Shown here: piece by piece, positions 26,921 through 35,051 of the stretch
How positions within the stretch are numbered: the first letter of the stretch is position 1
Layout of the letters: each line of letters opens with the position of its first letter
DNA from: Paraclostridium dentum
Lineage (GTDB): Bacteria; Bacillota; Clostridia; Peptostreptococcales; Peptostreptococcaceae
Assembly: GCF_012922555.1 (NCBI RefSeq)
Contig: NZ_WIPK01000019.1
Span: 1-35,126, forward strand
DNA: 35,126 bases
Direction: 5' to 3'
Made by a program: the position numbers and the translations under genes
The notes under the pieces: model-generated
The model's input: only the letters and a program-made list of their open reading frames with translations
Told to the model about the DNA's origin: nothing
Databases searched by the model: none

Positions 26921-26955
26921 AGAGTGCAAACCTCATCAGTTTGCACTCTTTTTTT
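26921..26955 (+). terminator. Intrinsic terminator of pflB
   Basis: A perfect 11-pair stem AGAGTGCAAAC / GTTTGCACTCT with a 7-base loop and a run of Ts. It lies 57 bases after the stop. Confidence 0.95.
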
Positions 26956-27012
26956 CTAAGCACTAATAAATAAATTAAGTATAAATTCCCATGAATTAAA
27001 AAAACTATTTAA

Positions 27013-27041
27013 TAGACTTTATACGTTTAATGTTTTATAAT
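27013..27041 (+). promoter_or_regulatory. Sigma-A promoter of pflA
   Basis: -35 TAGACT (27013-27018) and -10 TATAAT (27036-27041) with a 17-base spacer. A second TATAAT follows at 27055-27060. The leader would be about 75 bases, A+T-rich, without a recognised riboswitch. Confidence 0.6.
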
Positions 27042-27123
27042 AGTGGGTAGAAAGTATAATGTATACAATTATTTTAGATGATAAATTTTATTAGTATAAT
27101 ATATAATTAACGAGGTGGATAAA

Positions 27124-27858
27124 ATGGTAAAAGGTAGAGTTCATTCAATAGAAACATTTGGGACTGTAGATGGCCCTGGAATTAGATTTATATTATTCAT
27201 GCAAGGTTGTCCTTTAAGATGCAAGTACTGTCATAATAGAGATACTTGGGATGTTAAAGGTGGAACTGAATACACTACTGATGAAATAATAGAACAAGTA
27301 AAAAAATACTCTTCTTATATGAAATTCTCTGGAGGAGGTTTAACAGTTTCTGGTGGTGAAGCTACTCTTCAACCTGAATTTTTAAAAGATTTATTTAAGA
27401 AAGCTCAAGAAAATGAAATTCATACATGCTTAGATACATCTGGTTTTGTAAACATAGATGTCATAGATCCAGTACTTGATTATACAAATTTAGTTTTACT
27501 TGATTTAAAGCATATGGTCCCTGAAAAATGTAAAGATTTAGTAGGTGTTAGCATAGATAAGACATTAGAATTAGCTAAACATTTAAGCGATAGAAATATA
27601 CCTGTTTGGATAAGACACGTTCTTGTTCCTGGAATAACAGATGATAGAGAAAACTTAGAACTTATGGGTAAATTCATATCAACTCTAAAAAATGTTGATA
27701 GGGTCGAATTACTTCCTTACCATACTCTAGGCGTTCATAAATGGGAAAACATGGGATTTGAATATGAGTTAAAATATGTTCCAGATGCTACTAACGAAGA
27801 TATCGAAAAAGCATCTAAAATACTAGCTGAGTTTGGTGTAATAACTCATAATAAATAA
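27124..27858 (+). CDS. pflA: Pyruvate formate-lyase activating enzyme
   Basis: 244 residues from the ATG at 27124 (GAGGTGG upstream); an in-frame GTG at 27115 lies inside that site. A radical SAM enzyme with the Cx3Cx2C cluster motif at C29, C33 and C36 (GCPLRCKYC) and the SAM-binding SGGEATLQ. It places the glycyl radical on PflB Gly717. The N-terminal HSIETFGTVDGPGIRF is diagnostic of PFL activases. Confidence 0.96.
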   Translation: MVKGRVHSIETFGTVDGPGIRFILFMQGCPLRCKYCHNRDTWDVKGGTEYTTDEIIEQVKKYSSYMKFSGGGLTVSGGEATLQPEFLKDLFKKAQENEIHTCLDTSGFVNIDVIDPVLDYTNLVLLDLKHMVPEKCKDLVGVSIDKTLELAKHLSDRNIPVWIRHVLVPGITDDRENLELMGKFISTLKNVDRVELLPYHTLGVHKWENMGFEYELKYVPDATNEDIEKASKILAEFGVITHNK

Positions 27859-27859
27859 T

Positions 27860-27898
27860 AAAAAAGGATCTATACAAAATGGTATAGATCCTTTTTTT
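27860..27898. terminator. Bidirectional terminator between pflA and thiI
   Basis: A perfect 16-pair stem AAAAAAGGATCTATAC / GTATAGATCCTTTTTT with a 6-base loop and T/A runs on both sides. Confidence 0.93.
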
Positions 27899-27899
27899 A

Positions 27900-29078
27900 T
27901 TAAAATTCAAATACTTCAACTTCCATATTGTCGATTGCATCTTGTATTAGTTTTTCTACATCTAAAGATGATTCTGATTTCTCTATTCTATCTAATTTAG
28001 GTTTTGTTACAGGACTTTTCGGAGAAAATACTGTACAACAATCCTCTTCTGGTATAACTGATGTTTCAAATGTTCCTATTTTTTGAGCTATTTTTATTAT
28101 CTCTGATTTATCCATTGCTATAAGAGGTCTAAATACAGGTAATGATACAGAAGCATTTGTACAAGTTAATCCTTGTATAGTTTGAGATGCAACTTGTCCT
28201 ATACTTTCTCCTGTAACTAATGCATCACAGAATCTCATTTCTCCTACTCTTTGAGCTATTTTCATCATAAATCTTCTAGATATTATAGTCATTTCTTCTT
28301 CTTTACATGATACGCCTATTGCCTTTTGTATTTCTAATATATTAACTTTATGAAGTCTAACTTTACCACAATATTTTGCTAGTATCTGAGCTAAGTCCCT
28401 TACTTTTTCTTGTGATTTTTCACTAGTAAATGGATAACTGTGGAAATGTATAGCTTCAATTTCTACTCCTCTTTTTGCAACCATCCAAGAAGCAACTGGA
28501 CTATCTATTCCTCCAGATAATAAAGACATTGCTCTACCATTTGTTCCAACTGGAAGACCTCCATACCCTGGAACTGTATCACTATATACCATTACATGAT
28601 TTTGTCTATATTCGCAGTGTATAGTTGTCTCTGGGTTTCTAACATCAACTTTTATTCTATCTTTTACATTATAAACTAAAAATCCAGCTATATCTTTACT
28701 CATTTCTTGAGAAGTTAATTCTAAACTCTTATCTCCTCTTCTTGAAGTAACTTTAAACGATTCTGAACCCTCTTCTATCTTTTCTTCTAAAAGTTGTAGT
28801 GCTAGTTGCTTTAATTTATCATAGTCTTTTTCTGCTCTTATACCTGGGCAAACTCCTACAACTCCAAATACTTTTTTGATTTCTTCTAATACTTCTTCAT
28901 AGTCTTCTGCATATTCTCCTAAATCAACATATATTCTTCCATATTCTTTATATACATTAAACTTACCTATATGCGCTAACATATTTTTTACATTTTTTAT
29001 TAATTTATTTTCAAATATATATCTATTTTTTCCTTTTACACCGATTTCTCCGTACTTAACTATAGCTATATTATACAA
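27900..29078 (-). CDS. thiI: tRNA 4-thiouridine synthetase ThiI (no rhodanese domain)
   Basis: 392 residues from the TTG at 29078, six bases after GAGGTG; the GTG at 29087 lies within that site. An N-terminal ferredoxin-like domain is followed by THUMP (about 60-165) and the PP-loop ATPase domain with SGGIDSP (188-194). ThiI makes 4-thiouridine at tRNA position 8, and in some bacteria thiazole for thiamine. The chain stops after the ATPase domain, so the rhodanese domain of E. coli ThiI is missing. Sulfur is then expected to come directly from the adjacent cysteine desulfurase, as in the B. subtilis NifZ-ThiI pair. Cys residues remain in [10 protein letters not shown] near the C-terminus. Confidence 0.94.
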   Translation of the reverse strand: MYNIAIVKYGEIGVKGKNRYIFENKLIKNVKNMLAHIGKFNVYKEYGRIYVDLGEYAEDYEEVLEEIKKVFGVVGVCPGIRAEKDYDKLKQLALQLLEEKIEEGSESFKVTSRRGDKSLELTSQEMSKDIAGFLVYNVKDRIKVDVRNPETTIHCEYRQNHVMVYSDTVPGYGGLPVGTNGRAMSLLSGGIDSPVASWMVAKRGVEIEAIHFHSYPFTSEKSQEKVRDLAQILAKYCGKVRLHKVNILEIQKAIGVSCKEEEMTIISRRFMMKIAQRVGEMRFCDALVTGESIGQVASQTIQGLTCTNASVSLPVFRPLIAMDKSEIIKIAQKIGTFETSVIPEEDCCTVFSPKSPVTKPKLDRIEKSESSLDVEKLIQDAIDNMEVEVFEF

Positions 29079-29094
29079 ATTTATCACCTCTTAA

Positions 29095-30246
29095 TTATCG
29101 TCTTCTTATTATAAATCTAAGTTCTTCTACTGATTTTTTTATTATTTCACAAGCTTCATTTATTTCTTCTTCTGTTGTCATATCCGATAAGCTAAATCTT
29201 ATAGCTCCGTCAATTTCTTGTGGAGTAAGCCCTATTGCATTTAAAACATGGCTTCCCTTTTTCTTTGATGAACAAGCTGATCCTGTAGATACAAATACAC
29301 CCTGCTGTGCTAAATGATGAAGTAGCACTTCTCCTTTAACATCTTTAAATGATATATTTAATATATGACATACACCGTCATCAGGAGAATTCACTTTAAT
29401 ATCATCTATATTTTCAACTATAAAATCTTTTAGTAAAACTTTTAGTTTTTCTATTTTCTCTATTTTTGAATTTAAATCTGACATTATTATATCTATAGCT
29501 TCTCCTAGTCCATATATACCAGCTACATTTTCAGTTCCAGATCTTATTCCTATTTCTTGTCCTCCACCTGTTAACATAGGTTTTATTTTGTTATTTTCCT
29601 TTACGTACATAATTCCAATACCTTTTGGTCCGTGTAATTTATGTCCACTAACACTCATAAAGTCTATGTTATATCTAGATGGTTTAAAATTGATTTTAGC
29701 AAATGACTGAACTGCATCTACATGTAAATATACTTTTTCCTTTAACGTGCTTAGATACTTACCTACTTCTTTTATAGGTTGTATACTTCCAATTTCATTA
29801 TTTACATGCATCATACTAATTAATATAGTATTCTCTTTTATTGCATTTTTTACATCATCTATATTTACTGTTCCTTTGTCATTTACTTTTAGATAAGTAA
29901 CTTCAAATCCTTGTTCTTCTAAATCTTCCATTGTTCTTAAAACTGATGGATGTTCTATGTTTGTAGTTATTATATGATTTTTTCTCTTTTTGTGAAGATT
30001 TGCAATACCTCTTATGATTGTATTATTAGCCTCTGTTCCTCCTGATGTAAATATTATTTCTTTATCTTTACATCCTATACTTCTAGCTATTTCTTGTCTT
30101 ATTTTTTTTATATTTTTTTCAACTTCAACACCTTTTTTATGTACAGCTGAAGGATTTGCATAATCTGTAGTAAGTGCATATACCATTTTTTCTACTACTT
30201 TTTCATATGGCTTAGTTGTTGCACTATTATCTAAGTATATTTCCAT
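29095..30246 (-). CDS. Cysteine desulfurase (NifS/IscS family), ThiI partner
   Basis: 383 residues from the ATG at 30246, supported by the family start MEIYLDNSATT; the upstream ATG at 30279 has no binding site. A fold type V PLP enzyme: HVDAVQ near 175-180, the PLP lysine K203 (SGHKLHG) and the persulfide cysteine C325 (TGSACSS). It removes sulfur from cysteine. It lies 16 bases upstream of thiI, so it most likely feeds tRNA thiolation; no iscU or iscR is adjacent. The ribosome binding site is weak (TTGGTG). Confidence 0.93.
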   Translation of the reverse strand: MEIYLDNSATTKPYEKVVEKMVYALTTDYANPSAVHKKGVEVEKNIKKIRQEIARSIGCKDKEIIFTSGGTEANNTIIRGIANLHKKRKNHIITTNIEHPSVLRTMEDLEEQGFEVTYLKVNDKGTVNIDDVKNAIKENTILISMMHVNNEIGSIQPIKEVGKYLSTLKEKVYLHVDAVQSFAKINFKPSRYNIDFMSVSGHKLHGPKGIGIMYVKENNKIKPMLTGGGQEIGIRSGTENVAGIYGLGEAIDIIMSDLNSKIEKIEKLKVLLKDFIVENIDDIKVNSPDDGVCHILNISFKDVKGEVLLHHLAQQGVFVSTGSACSSKKKGSHVLNAIGLTPQEIDGAIRFSLSDMTTEEEINEACEIIKKSVEELRFIIRRR

Positions 30247-30473
30247 ACTAATACACCAACTTTCTTTGTATTTAATCATACTATTTATACTCTATATTAT
30301 TGTCCCAATTAACTATTTAAATTATCATATAATTTTAGTGAAACTTTTACTATTATACCACTATTTTCTCTTTTTTTATATAGCAAAGCGCTATAATTAC
30401 ACACTTCTATTGCTCTTATTCTTTTTTTATATCTATTTTTATCGTAAATTAATGTTTTTTAAATTTTTTTGTC
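30247..30473. other. A+T-rich spacer upstream of the desulfurase
   Basis: No gene is supported. It holds a short inverted repeat TATAGC / GCTATA (30379-30395) and several TATAAT-like strings on the minus strand that may form the desulfurase promoter, none with a good -35. The T-rich stretch directly before 30474 may act as an upstream activating element of the first sRNA promoter. Confidence 0.4.
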
Positions 30474-30569
30474 AAAACTATTGATTTTTCTGTCGAATCT
30501 TGGTATTATGTATACATGGTTATCCCCCTGATAACCTTAATTAAAATCTCTATTCCCAATACCCCTTTT
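30474..30569 (+). repeat. Direct repeat, copy 1 (promoter plus 5' RNA region)
   Basis: 96 bases matching 30673-30768 at 94 positions; the two differences are at 30510 and 30513, between the -10 box and the predicted start. The repeat covers -35, spacer, -10 and the first 54 transcribed bases. Sequence outside it is unrelated. Confidence 0.97.
30481..30509 (+). promoter_or_regulatory. Sigma-A promoter of sRNA copy 1
   Basis: -35 TTGATT, a 17-base spacer and extended -10 TGGTATTAT (TATTAT at 30504-30509). Identical in copy 2. Confidence 0.8.
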
Positions 30570-30630
30570 AAATGGATGTATACATTCATTTAAATCCTAC
30601 TTCTTAACGGAAAAGAAGTAGGTTTTTTTT
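30516..30630 (+). ncRNA. Putative trans-acting small RNA, copy 1
   Basis: A predicted transcript of about 115 bases. Elements in order: a 5' hairpin GGTTAT-CCCCCTG-ATAACC (30518-30536), a C-rich unpaired linker with TTCCCAATACCCC (30553-30565), a 12-pair hairpin (about 30567-30594), and a terminator hairpin CCTACTTCTT / AAGAAGTAGG with loop AACGGAA (30596-30622) followed by eight Ts. The 25-codon frame from the first AUG has no binding site and is not considered coding. The layout resembles Firmicute sRNAs that use C-rich loops to pair with Shine-Dalgarno sequences (LhrC of Listeria, csRNAs of streptococci, RsaE/RoxS), but no homology to these is claimed. Family unknown to me. Confidence 0.75.
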
Positions 30631-30672
30631 ATGTTTAAAATCAATTTTCAATTTTAATTAAATATATTTTCA

Positions 30673-30768
30673 AAAACTATTGATTTTTCTGTCGAATCTT
30701 GGTATTATATACACATGGTTATCCCCCTGATAACCTTAATTAAAATCTCTATTCCCAATACCCCTTTT
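30673..30768 (+). repeat. Direct repeat, copy 2 (promoter plus 5' RNA region)
   Basis: The second copy, offset by 199 bases from the first. Conservation stops sharply after CCCCTTTT in both copies. Confidence 0.97.
30680..30708 (+). promoter_or_regulatory. Sigma-A promoter of sRNA copy 2
   Basis: TTGATT and TATTAT (30703-30708) with the same 17-base spacer and TGG extension as copy 1. Confidence 0.8.
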
Positions 30769-30852
30769 GAACGGATAGACTTTATATCCAATGTTAAACT
30801 GACAACGGAAGTTAGTTTAACGCAAAAAGAGCTTCCCCAAGCTCTTTTTTTT
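30715..30852 (+). ncRNA. Putative trans-acting small RNA, copy 2
   Basis: A predicted transcript of about 138 bases with the same 5' hairpin (C5 loop) and C-rich linker as copy 1. Its 3' half differs: a small hairpin GGATA / TATCC (30773-30789), then an 11-pair stem GTTAAACTGAC / GTTAGTTTAAC carrying the same loop AACGGAA as copy 1 (30793-30821), then a separate terminator AAAAAGAGCTT-CCCC-AAGCTCTTTTT (30824-30852) with another C-rich loop. It ends 82 bases before the asparaginase ATG, which has its own promoter. Confidence 0.75.
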
Positions 30853-30883
30853 ATGCTCAATTCTACATTTATCTCGCTTTTTT

Positions 30884-30892
30884 TGGTATAAT
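30884..30892 (+). promoter_or_regulatory. Extended -10 promoter of the asparaginase gene
   Basis: TGGTATAAT with a perfect TATAAT at 30887-30892; no good -35. The leader would be about 35 bases and include the AGGGGG binding site. Confidence 0.6.
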
Positions 30893-30933
30893 TTAATGTA
30901 TATATATAATAAAAATTTTAGGGGGTCGATACT

Positions 30934-31929
30934 ATGCAAAACAAGAAAAAAGTAGCTATAGTATTTACAGGTGGAACTATTTCCATGACTGTAGATGAAA
31001 AAATAGGCGCTGCTATACCATCTCTATCTGGGGAGCAAATAATGTCTATGGTAACTAACATAGATAAAGTTGCTGATATAGAGATATACAACTTCGATGA
31101 GATTCCAGGACCTCATATGACACCTGAGAAAATGCTTAGTTTAAGAAATTATATAAACGATATAATTTCAAAAGACGAATTTTCTGGTGTTGTTGTTACT
31201 CATGGTACAGATAGTTTAGAAGAAACTGCCTATTTCCTAGATTTAACATTAGATACACCTAAACCAGTTATAGTTACAGGTGCAATGAGAAGTAGTGATG
31301 AACTTGGATATGATGGTCCAAGTAACCTTGCTGCAGCTGTTTGTACTGCTATTTCTGATGAAGCTTATAATAAAGGTGTTTTAGTTGTTCTAAGTAATGA
31401 AGTTTTATTAGCATCTGAAGCTACTAAAACTAATACACTTACATTAAATACTTTTAAATCTTTAACTTGTGGTCCTTTAGGAATAATTGACTGTGATAAA
31501 CTTGTATTATCTAGAGATATAGTTGATAGACAAACAATCTTAGTAGATAAAGTTGAGTCTGATGTTGCTCTTATAAAATCAGGTGTTGGTATGGATGATT
31601 CTTTTATAAAGTTTGCAGCTGATAAAGGATGTAAAGGTATAGTTATAGAAGCTATGGGTAGAGGAAATATACCTCCAGAAATGTTAAAAGGTGTAGAATA
31701 TGCTAGAAACAAAGATATACCAGTTGTTATAGCATCTAGATGCCATTCTGGTAGAGTTTTTGATAGTTATGGATATTTAGGTTCTGGTAGGGATTTAAGA
31801 AATCTAGGATGTATATTTGCTGGTGATTTACCTGGGCAAAAGGCTAGAATAAAACTTATAGTTGCTTTAGGAAAAACAAATAATCTAAATGAATTAAAAG
31901 ATATGTTTGAAGAAGGAATATACTATTAA
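30934..31929 (+). CDS. L-asparaginase (bacterial type I/II fold)
   Basis: 331 residues. It hydrolyses asparagine to aspartate and ammonia. The first catalytic Thr is in FTGGTIS (T15), and the second triad lies in THGTDSLEET (T92, D93), followed by VTGAMRSSDELGYDGP with the catalytic Lys counterpart of the family further on. There is no signal peptide, so the enzyme is probably cytoplasmic. The ribosome binding site is the unusual TTTAGGGGG, with 8 bases to the ATG. It lies just after the twin sRNA genes. Confidence 0.93.
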   Translation: MQNKKKVAIVFTGGTISMTVDEKIGAAIPSLSGEQIMSMVTNIDKVADIEIYNFDEIPGPHMTPEKMLSLRNYINDIISKDEFSGVVVTHGTDSLEETAYFLDLTLDTPKPVIVTGAMRSSDELGYDGPSNLAAAVCTAISDEAYNKGVLVVLSNEVLLASEATKTNTLTLNTFKSLTCGPLGIIDCDKLVLSRDIVDRQTILVDKVESDVALIKSGVGMDDSFIKFAADKGCKGIVIEAMGRGNIPPEMLKGVEYARNKDIPVVIASRCHSGRVFDSYGYLGSGRDLRNLGCIFAGDLPGQKARIKLIVALGKTNNLNELKDMFEEGIYY

Positions 31930-31938
31930 ATAAATAAT

Positions 31939-31971
31939 AAAAAAGGTTATTCATATGAATAACCTTTTTTT
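31939..31971. terminator. Bidirectional terminator between asparaginase and helicase genes
   Basis: A perfect palindrome GGTTATTCATATGAATAACC flanked by six As and seven Ts, so it works in both directions between the convergent genes. Confidence 0.93.
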
Positions 31972-31972
31972 A

Positions 31973-34018
31973 TTATTTTCTCTCTATAATTCCATTTTTT
32001 AGGCATATTGAGTAATCTAAGTCTTTCACTCCAACCTTAAATTTAACCTCTATCATTTTGCCATCTTTCCCTATTACATTTCCTTCTCCAAACTTACTAT
32101 GTAAAATCTTATCCCCAATTTTGATTGCATTTATATCTTCTTTTGTTGGAGACTTTATATTATCAATAAACCTTGAGGCAAAAACTTTTTTCCCATATTT
32201 CATTTTTGGTGAACTTATATGTAGTTCATCTTGAGCTCTAGTTATTCCTACATAAAATAATCTTCTTTCTTCCTCTATAGCTGATTTTCGTTTTTCTTCA
32301 TCTTCTATGTCATAAGATTTTTCATGAGGTATTGTTCCTTCATTTACTCCTATTATATATACATATGGAAATTCTAATCCCTTTGCACTATGCATAGTCG
32401 TAAATATTACTCCCTCTGAGTTTTTGTTATTTCTATTTTCAACTATCTCAGATTTAACCTTTTCTATATGCTCTAAGTATTCATTTATAGTTTTAAAGTT
32501 ACTTGAAGAACTTTCTAGTTCATTTAAAATTTCTATTAACCCATTTGGTTTAATCTTCCTATTACTACAATAATCTAATACATATCTATCATAATCTAAA
32601 CTAGTACGTATATATGAAATTGCATTCTTAGGAGATAATGTCTTTAAATAACTTAAATCTATTTCTAAATCATTTAATGTCTTTACTTGTTTTGAATGTA
32701 ATCCTCCCTTATTTATTAATGCACCTATGAAGTCTCTATCCTCACTTGCAAGCTTTATACTATCTTTAGATATATATCTAAATGGTTTATTAATAATTCT
32801 TATCCAATCTTCACTCAATGTTGTATCTATCCCTAGTCTTAAATACGCTAATAAATCTTTCGCAACCCAATGGTCATATATAGTTACAATTGAGTCTCTA
32901 ACAACAAATGGTATATGCATATCCATAAATACATCTACTAGTGCTCTAGACTGTATATTTGTCCTATATATAACTGCAAAGTCATCATAGTTAACACAAT
33001 TATCTTCACATTTGCTAATTATATCTCTAGCTATAAATTTTGCTTCTTCTTCTGAGTCTTCAGTTTTTATATAATTTACACTTCCCTTTTCTTCTCTATC
33101 ACACTTAATTACTTTTTCGTATCTATTTTCATTAAATTGAATAAGCTTATTTGCAGTATCTGTTATGCCTTGTTTTGATCTATAATTTATATCAAGAACA
33201 TATTTCTTGCTATTTTCAAAATATCTTTCAAACTCTAATAGAAAATCTGGTCTCGATCCTCTAAACCCATATATACTTTGATCTTCATCACCTACAACAA
33301 ATATATTGTTGTTTGGACTTGCTATTAACTTTATAACTTCAAATTGAACTTTATTTATATCTTGGAATTCATCCACTAAAATATATCTATACGCATTTCT
33401 GACTCTTTCTAACACTCTTTTATTATTTCGTAATAAGTGATAAGTCTTTATAAGCATATCATCAAAATCTATCTTTTTGATACTTTCCTTATAATCCTCG
33501 TACATATTATAAGCTTTTATAAATTCATCCTTCGAAAGTATTTCTGGATCAAAATCTAATTTATCCATTAACTCGTTTTTGACATAAGAAATTTCATTTA
33601 TAACATTTAAGATTGTATCATCATCTTCTGCATTTTCTATATTTAAATTTTTTAAGATTCCTCTTATAGCAAATTTTTTATTCTTTTCATCTAATATACA
33701 ATCCAGCTCGTACTTTTCAAAAAATCTAAGTATTCTAAAGAAAACTGAATGGAATGTCCCATAGCTAACTTTATTTAATCTAACATCATGACTCAAGCTT
33801 AGAGCTCTATTTTTCATTTCTGTTGATGAAGCTTTTGTAAAACTAATAGCTAAAATATTTTTAGGATTTATATTATTATTCAAAACCATATTAACTATTC
33901 TATACGTTATAACTCTTGTCTTTCCTGAACCTGGACCAGCTAAAACCATGCAAGGTCCATCTATATGCATTACTGCGTTTTTTTGATTACTATTTAATCC
34001 ATTTATATCTATCATCAT
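31973..34018 (-). CDS. UvrD/PcrA-type superfamily 1 DNA helicase
   Basis: 681 residues, somewhat shorter than typical PcrA (about 720-750). The Q motif LNSNQKNAV, Walker A AGPGSGKT (27-34), VDEFQD, VGDEDQSIYGFRG, TMHSAKGLEF and RRLFYVGITRAQDELH are all present. The C-terminal module IKIGDKILHSKFGEGNVIG resembles the PcrA C-terminal Tudor-like domain that binds RNA polymerase. It unwinds DNA 3' to 5' in repair and replication conflict resolution. It may be a second UvrD-like helicase and not the main PcrA. ATGs at 34018 and 34015 are both possible after AAGGTG. Confidence 0.92.
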   Translation of the reverse strand: MMIDINGLNSNQKNAVMHIDGPCMVLAGPGSGKTRVITYRIVNMVLNNNINPKNILAISFTKASSTEMKNRALSLSHDVRLNKVSYGTFHSVFFRILRFFEKYELDCILDEKNKKFAIRGILKNLNIENAEDDDTILNVINEISYVKNELMDKLDFDPEILSKDEFIKAYNMYEDYKESIKKIDFDDMLIKTYHLLRNNKRVLERVRNAYRYILVDEFQDINKVQFEVIKLIASPNNNIFVVGDEDQSIYGFRGSRPDFLLEFERYFENSKKYVLDINYRSKQGITDTANKLIQFNENRYEKVIKCDREEKGSVNYIKTEDSEEEAKFIARDIISKCEDNCVNYDDFAVIYRTNIQSRALVDVFMDMHIPFVVRDSIVTIYDHWVAKDLLAYLRLGIDTTLSEDWIRIINKPFRYISKDSIKLASEDRDFIGALINKGGLHSKQVKTLNDLEIDLSYLKTLSPKNAISYIRTSLDYDRYVLDYCSNRKIKPNGLIEILNELESSSSNFKTINEYLEHIEKVKSEIVENRNNKNSEGVIFTTMHSAKGLEFPYVYIIGVNEGTIPHEKSYDIEDEEKRKSAIEEERRLFYVGITRAQDELHISSPKMKYGKKVFASRFIDNIKSPTKEDINAIKIGDKILHSKFGEGNVIGKDGKMIEVKFKVGVKDLDYSICLKNGIIERK

Positions 34019-34092
34019 TTATCACCTTGAACTATCTTTATATTATTTTATAATTAATATTATATACTATATTCACAAAAAGGAGTAAACCT

Positions 34093-34998
34093 ATGGAAGT
34101 TATTACTAAGACTATAGATAATTTAATTGATATACCAAAAAATCATTTCGTATTCGATATAGAGACTACAGGCCTTAGCCCTAAGTATTGTAAAGTAATA
34201 TTAATAGGGGTTTTATACAATTTAAATAACAAAACAATAATTAAACAATATTTTGCTGAGTCTGAAGAAGAAGAAAAAGATTTACTTTTAAAATTTATTA
34301 ATGATATAAAAACTTTTGATCATCACATAACATTTAATGGAGTATCTTTTGATATCCCTTTTTTAAACTCAAGGTTTAATTCTAATGACATTGATTTTTC
34401 CATAGATAAATGTGATGATATTGATATTTTAAGAATTGTAAAACCATTTAAAGAAAAACTGTCTTTATCTGATTGTAAACTAAAAACAATAGAAAAATAC
34501 ATGGGCATACAACGAGAAGATACTATATCCGGAAAAGAAAGTGTTGAATTATATAAAAATTTTGTAATTAGTAAAGATATTAGTTTAAAAGAAAAAATAC
34601 TATTACATAATTACGAAGATATTTATTACTTAGGAAAAATATATAACATAAAAAACATAATAGATGAAAGTTTGGATTACATAGATATAAATATAAACAA
34701 TTTAAATTATAAAGTTCTTTTGAGTAAATATAAAATTGCAAAGTCTGTTTTGCATTTAAATTTTATATCTAGAAAGGAATTTGAACTTCCATTAAATATA
34801 TTTAGAGATACTTATACTATTTCTACCGAAGAAAATATATTGAATATATTTATAAATCTTAATAAGGGTATCGATAGCAATGGAAATACAATATTTTTTT
34901 ATAAATTAGGATCTATAATTCCCATAAAGTTTAATAATGATTTTATAGTCGACAATATTAACGCCTTATCTAAATTTTTAATTTCTAAAGAGTTATAA
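34093..34998 (+). CDS. RNase H-like 3'-5' exonuclease (YprB family)
   Basis: 301 residues. DEDD-type motifs: FDIETTGL (D22, E24), FNGVSFDIPFLN (D87) and HNYEDIYYL (H172, D176), as in the ribonuclease H-like family PF13482. The C-terminal 120 residues are lineage-specific, Asn/Ile/Lys-rich, without a recognised domain. Likely a single-strand DNA or RNA exonuclease; the substrate is not known. It is divergent from the UvrD-type helicase with a 74-base gap, which hints at shared DNA repair use. Confidence 0.85.
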   Translation: MEVITKTIDNLIDIPKNHFVFDIETTGLSPKYCKVILIGVLYNLNNKTIIKQYFAESEEEEKDLLLKFINDIKTFDHHITFNGVSFDIPFLNSRFNSNDIDFSIDKCDDIDILRIVKPFKEKLSLSDCKLKTIEKYMGIQREDTISGKESVELYKNFVISKDISLKEKILLHNYEDIYYLGKIYNIKNIIDESLDYIDININNLNYKVLLSKYKIAKSVLHLNFISRKEFELPLNIFRDTYTISTEENILNIFINLNKGIDSNGNTIFFYKLGSIIPIKFNNDFIVDNINALSKFLISKEL

Positions 34999-35014
34999 AT
35001 ATCATCTTTGTTGG

Positions 35015-35049
35015 TAAAAAAAAGAACTGTTGAAATATCAACAGTTCTT
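35015..35049 (-). terminator. Terminator downstream of tRNA-Ser
   Basis: On the minus strand a perfect 12-pair stem (AAGAACTGTTGA / TCAACAGTTCTT, 4-base loop) is followed by a T run; it begins 2 bases after the tRNA CCA end. The plus-strand tail is poor in T, so it mainly serves the tRNA. Confidence 0.88.
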
Positions 35050-35051
35050 AC

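Noticed and set aside
30379-30395. Hairpin TATAGC / GCTATA as a terminator
   Set aside because: The stem is six pairs, mostly A-T, without a U run on either strand, and no gene ends there.
30516-30593. A 25-codon frame from the first AUG of sRNA copy 1, and a 58-codon frame in copy 2 (30715-30891)
   Set aside because: No ribosome binding site; the AUG would be at the very 5' end of the RNA; the copy 2 frame runs through its own terminator and the two frames diverge after 18 codons. Leaderless translation cannot be fully excluded.
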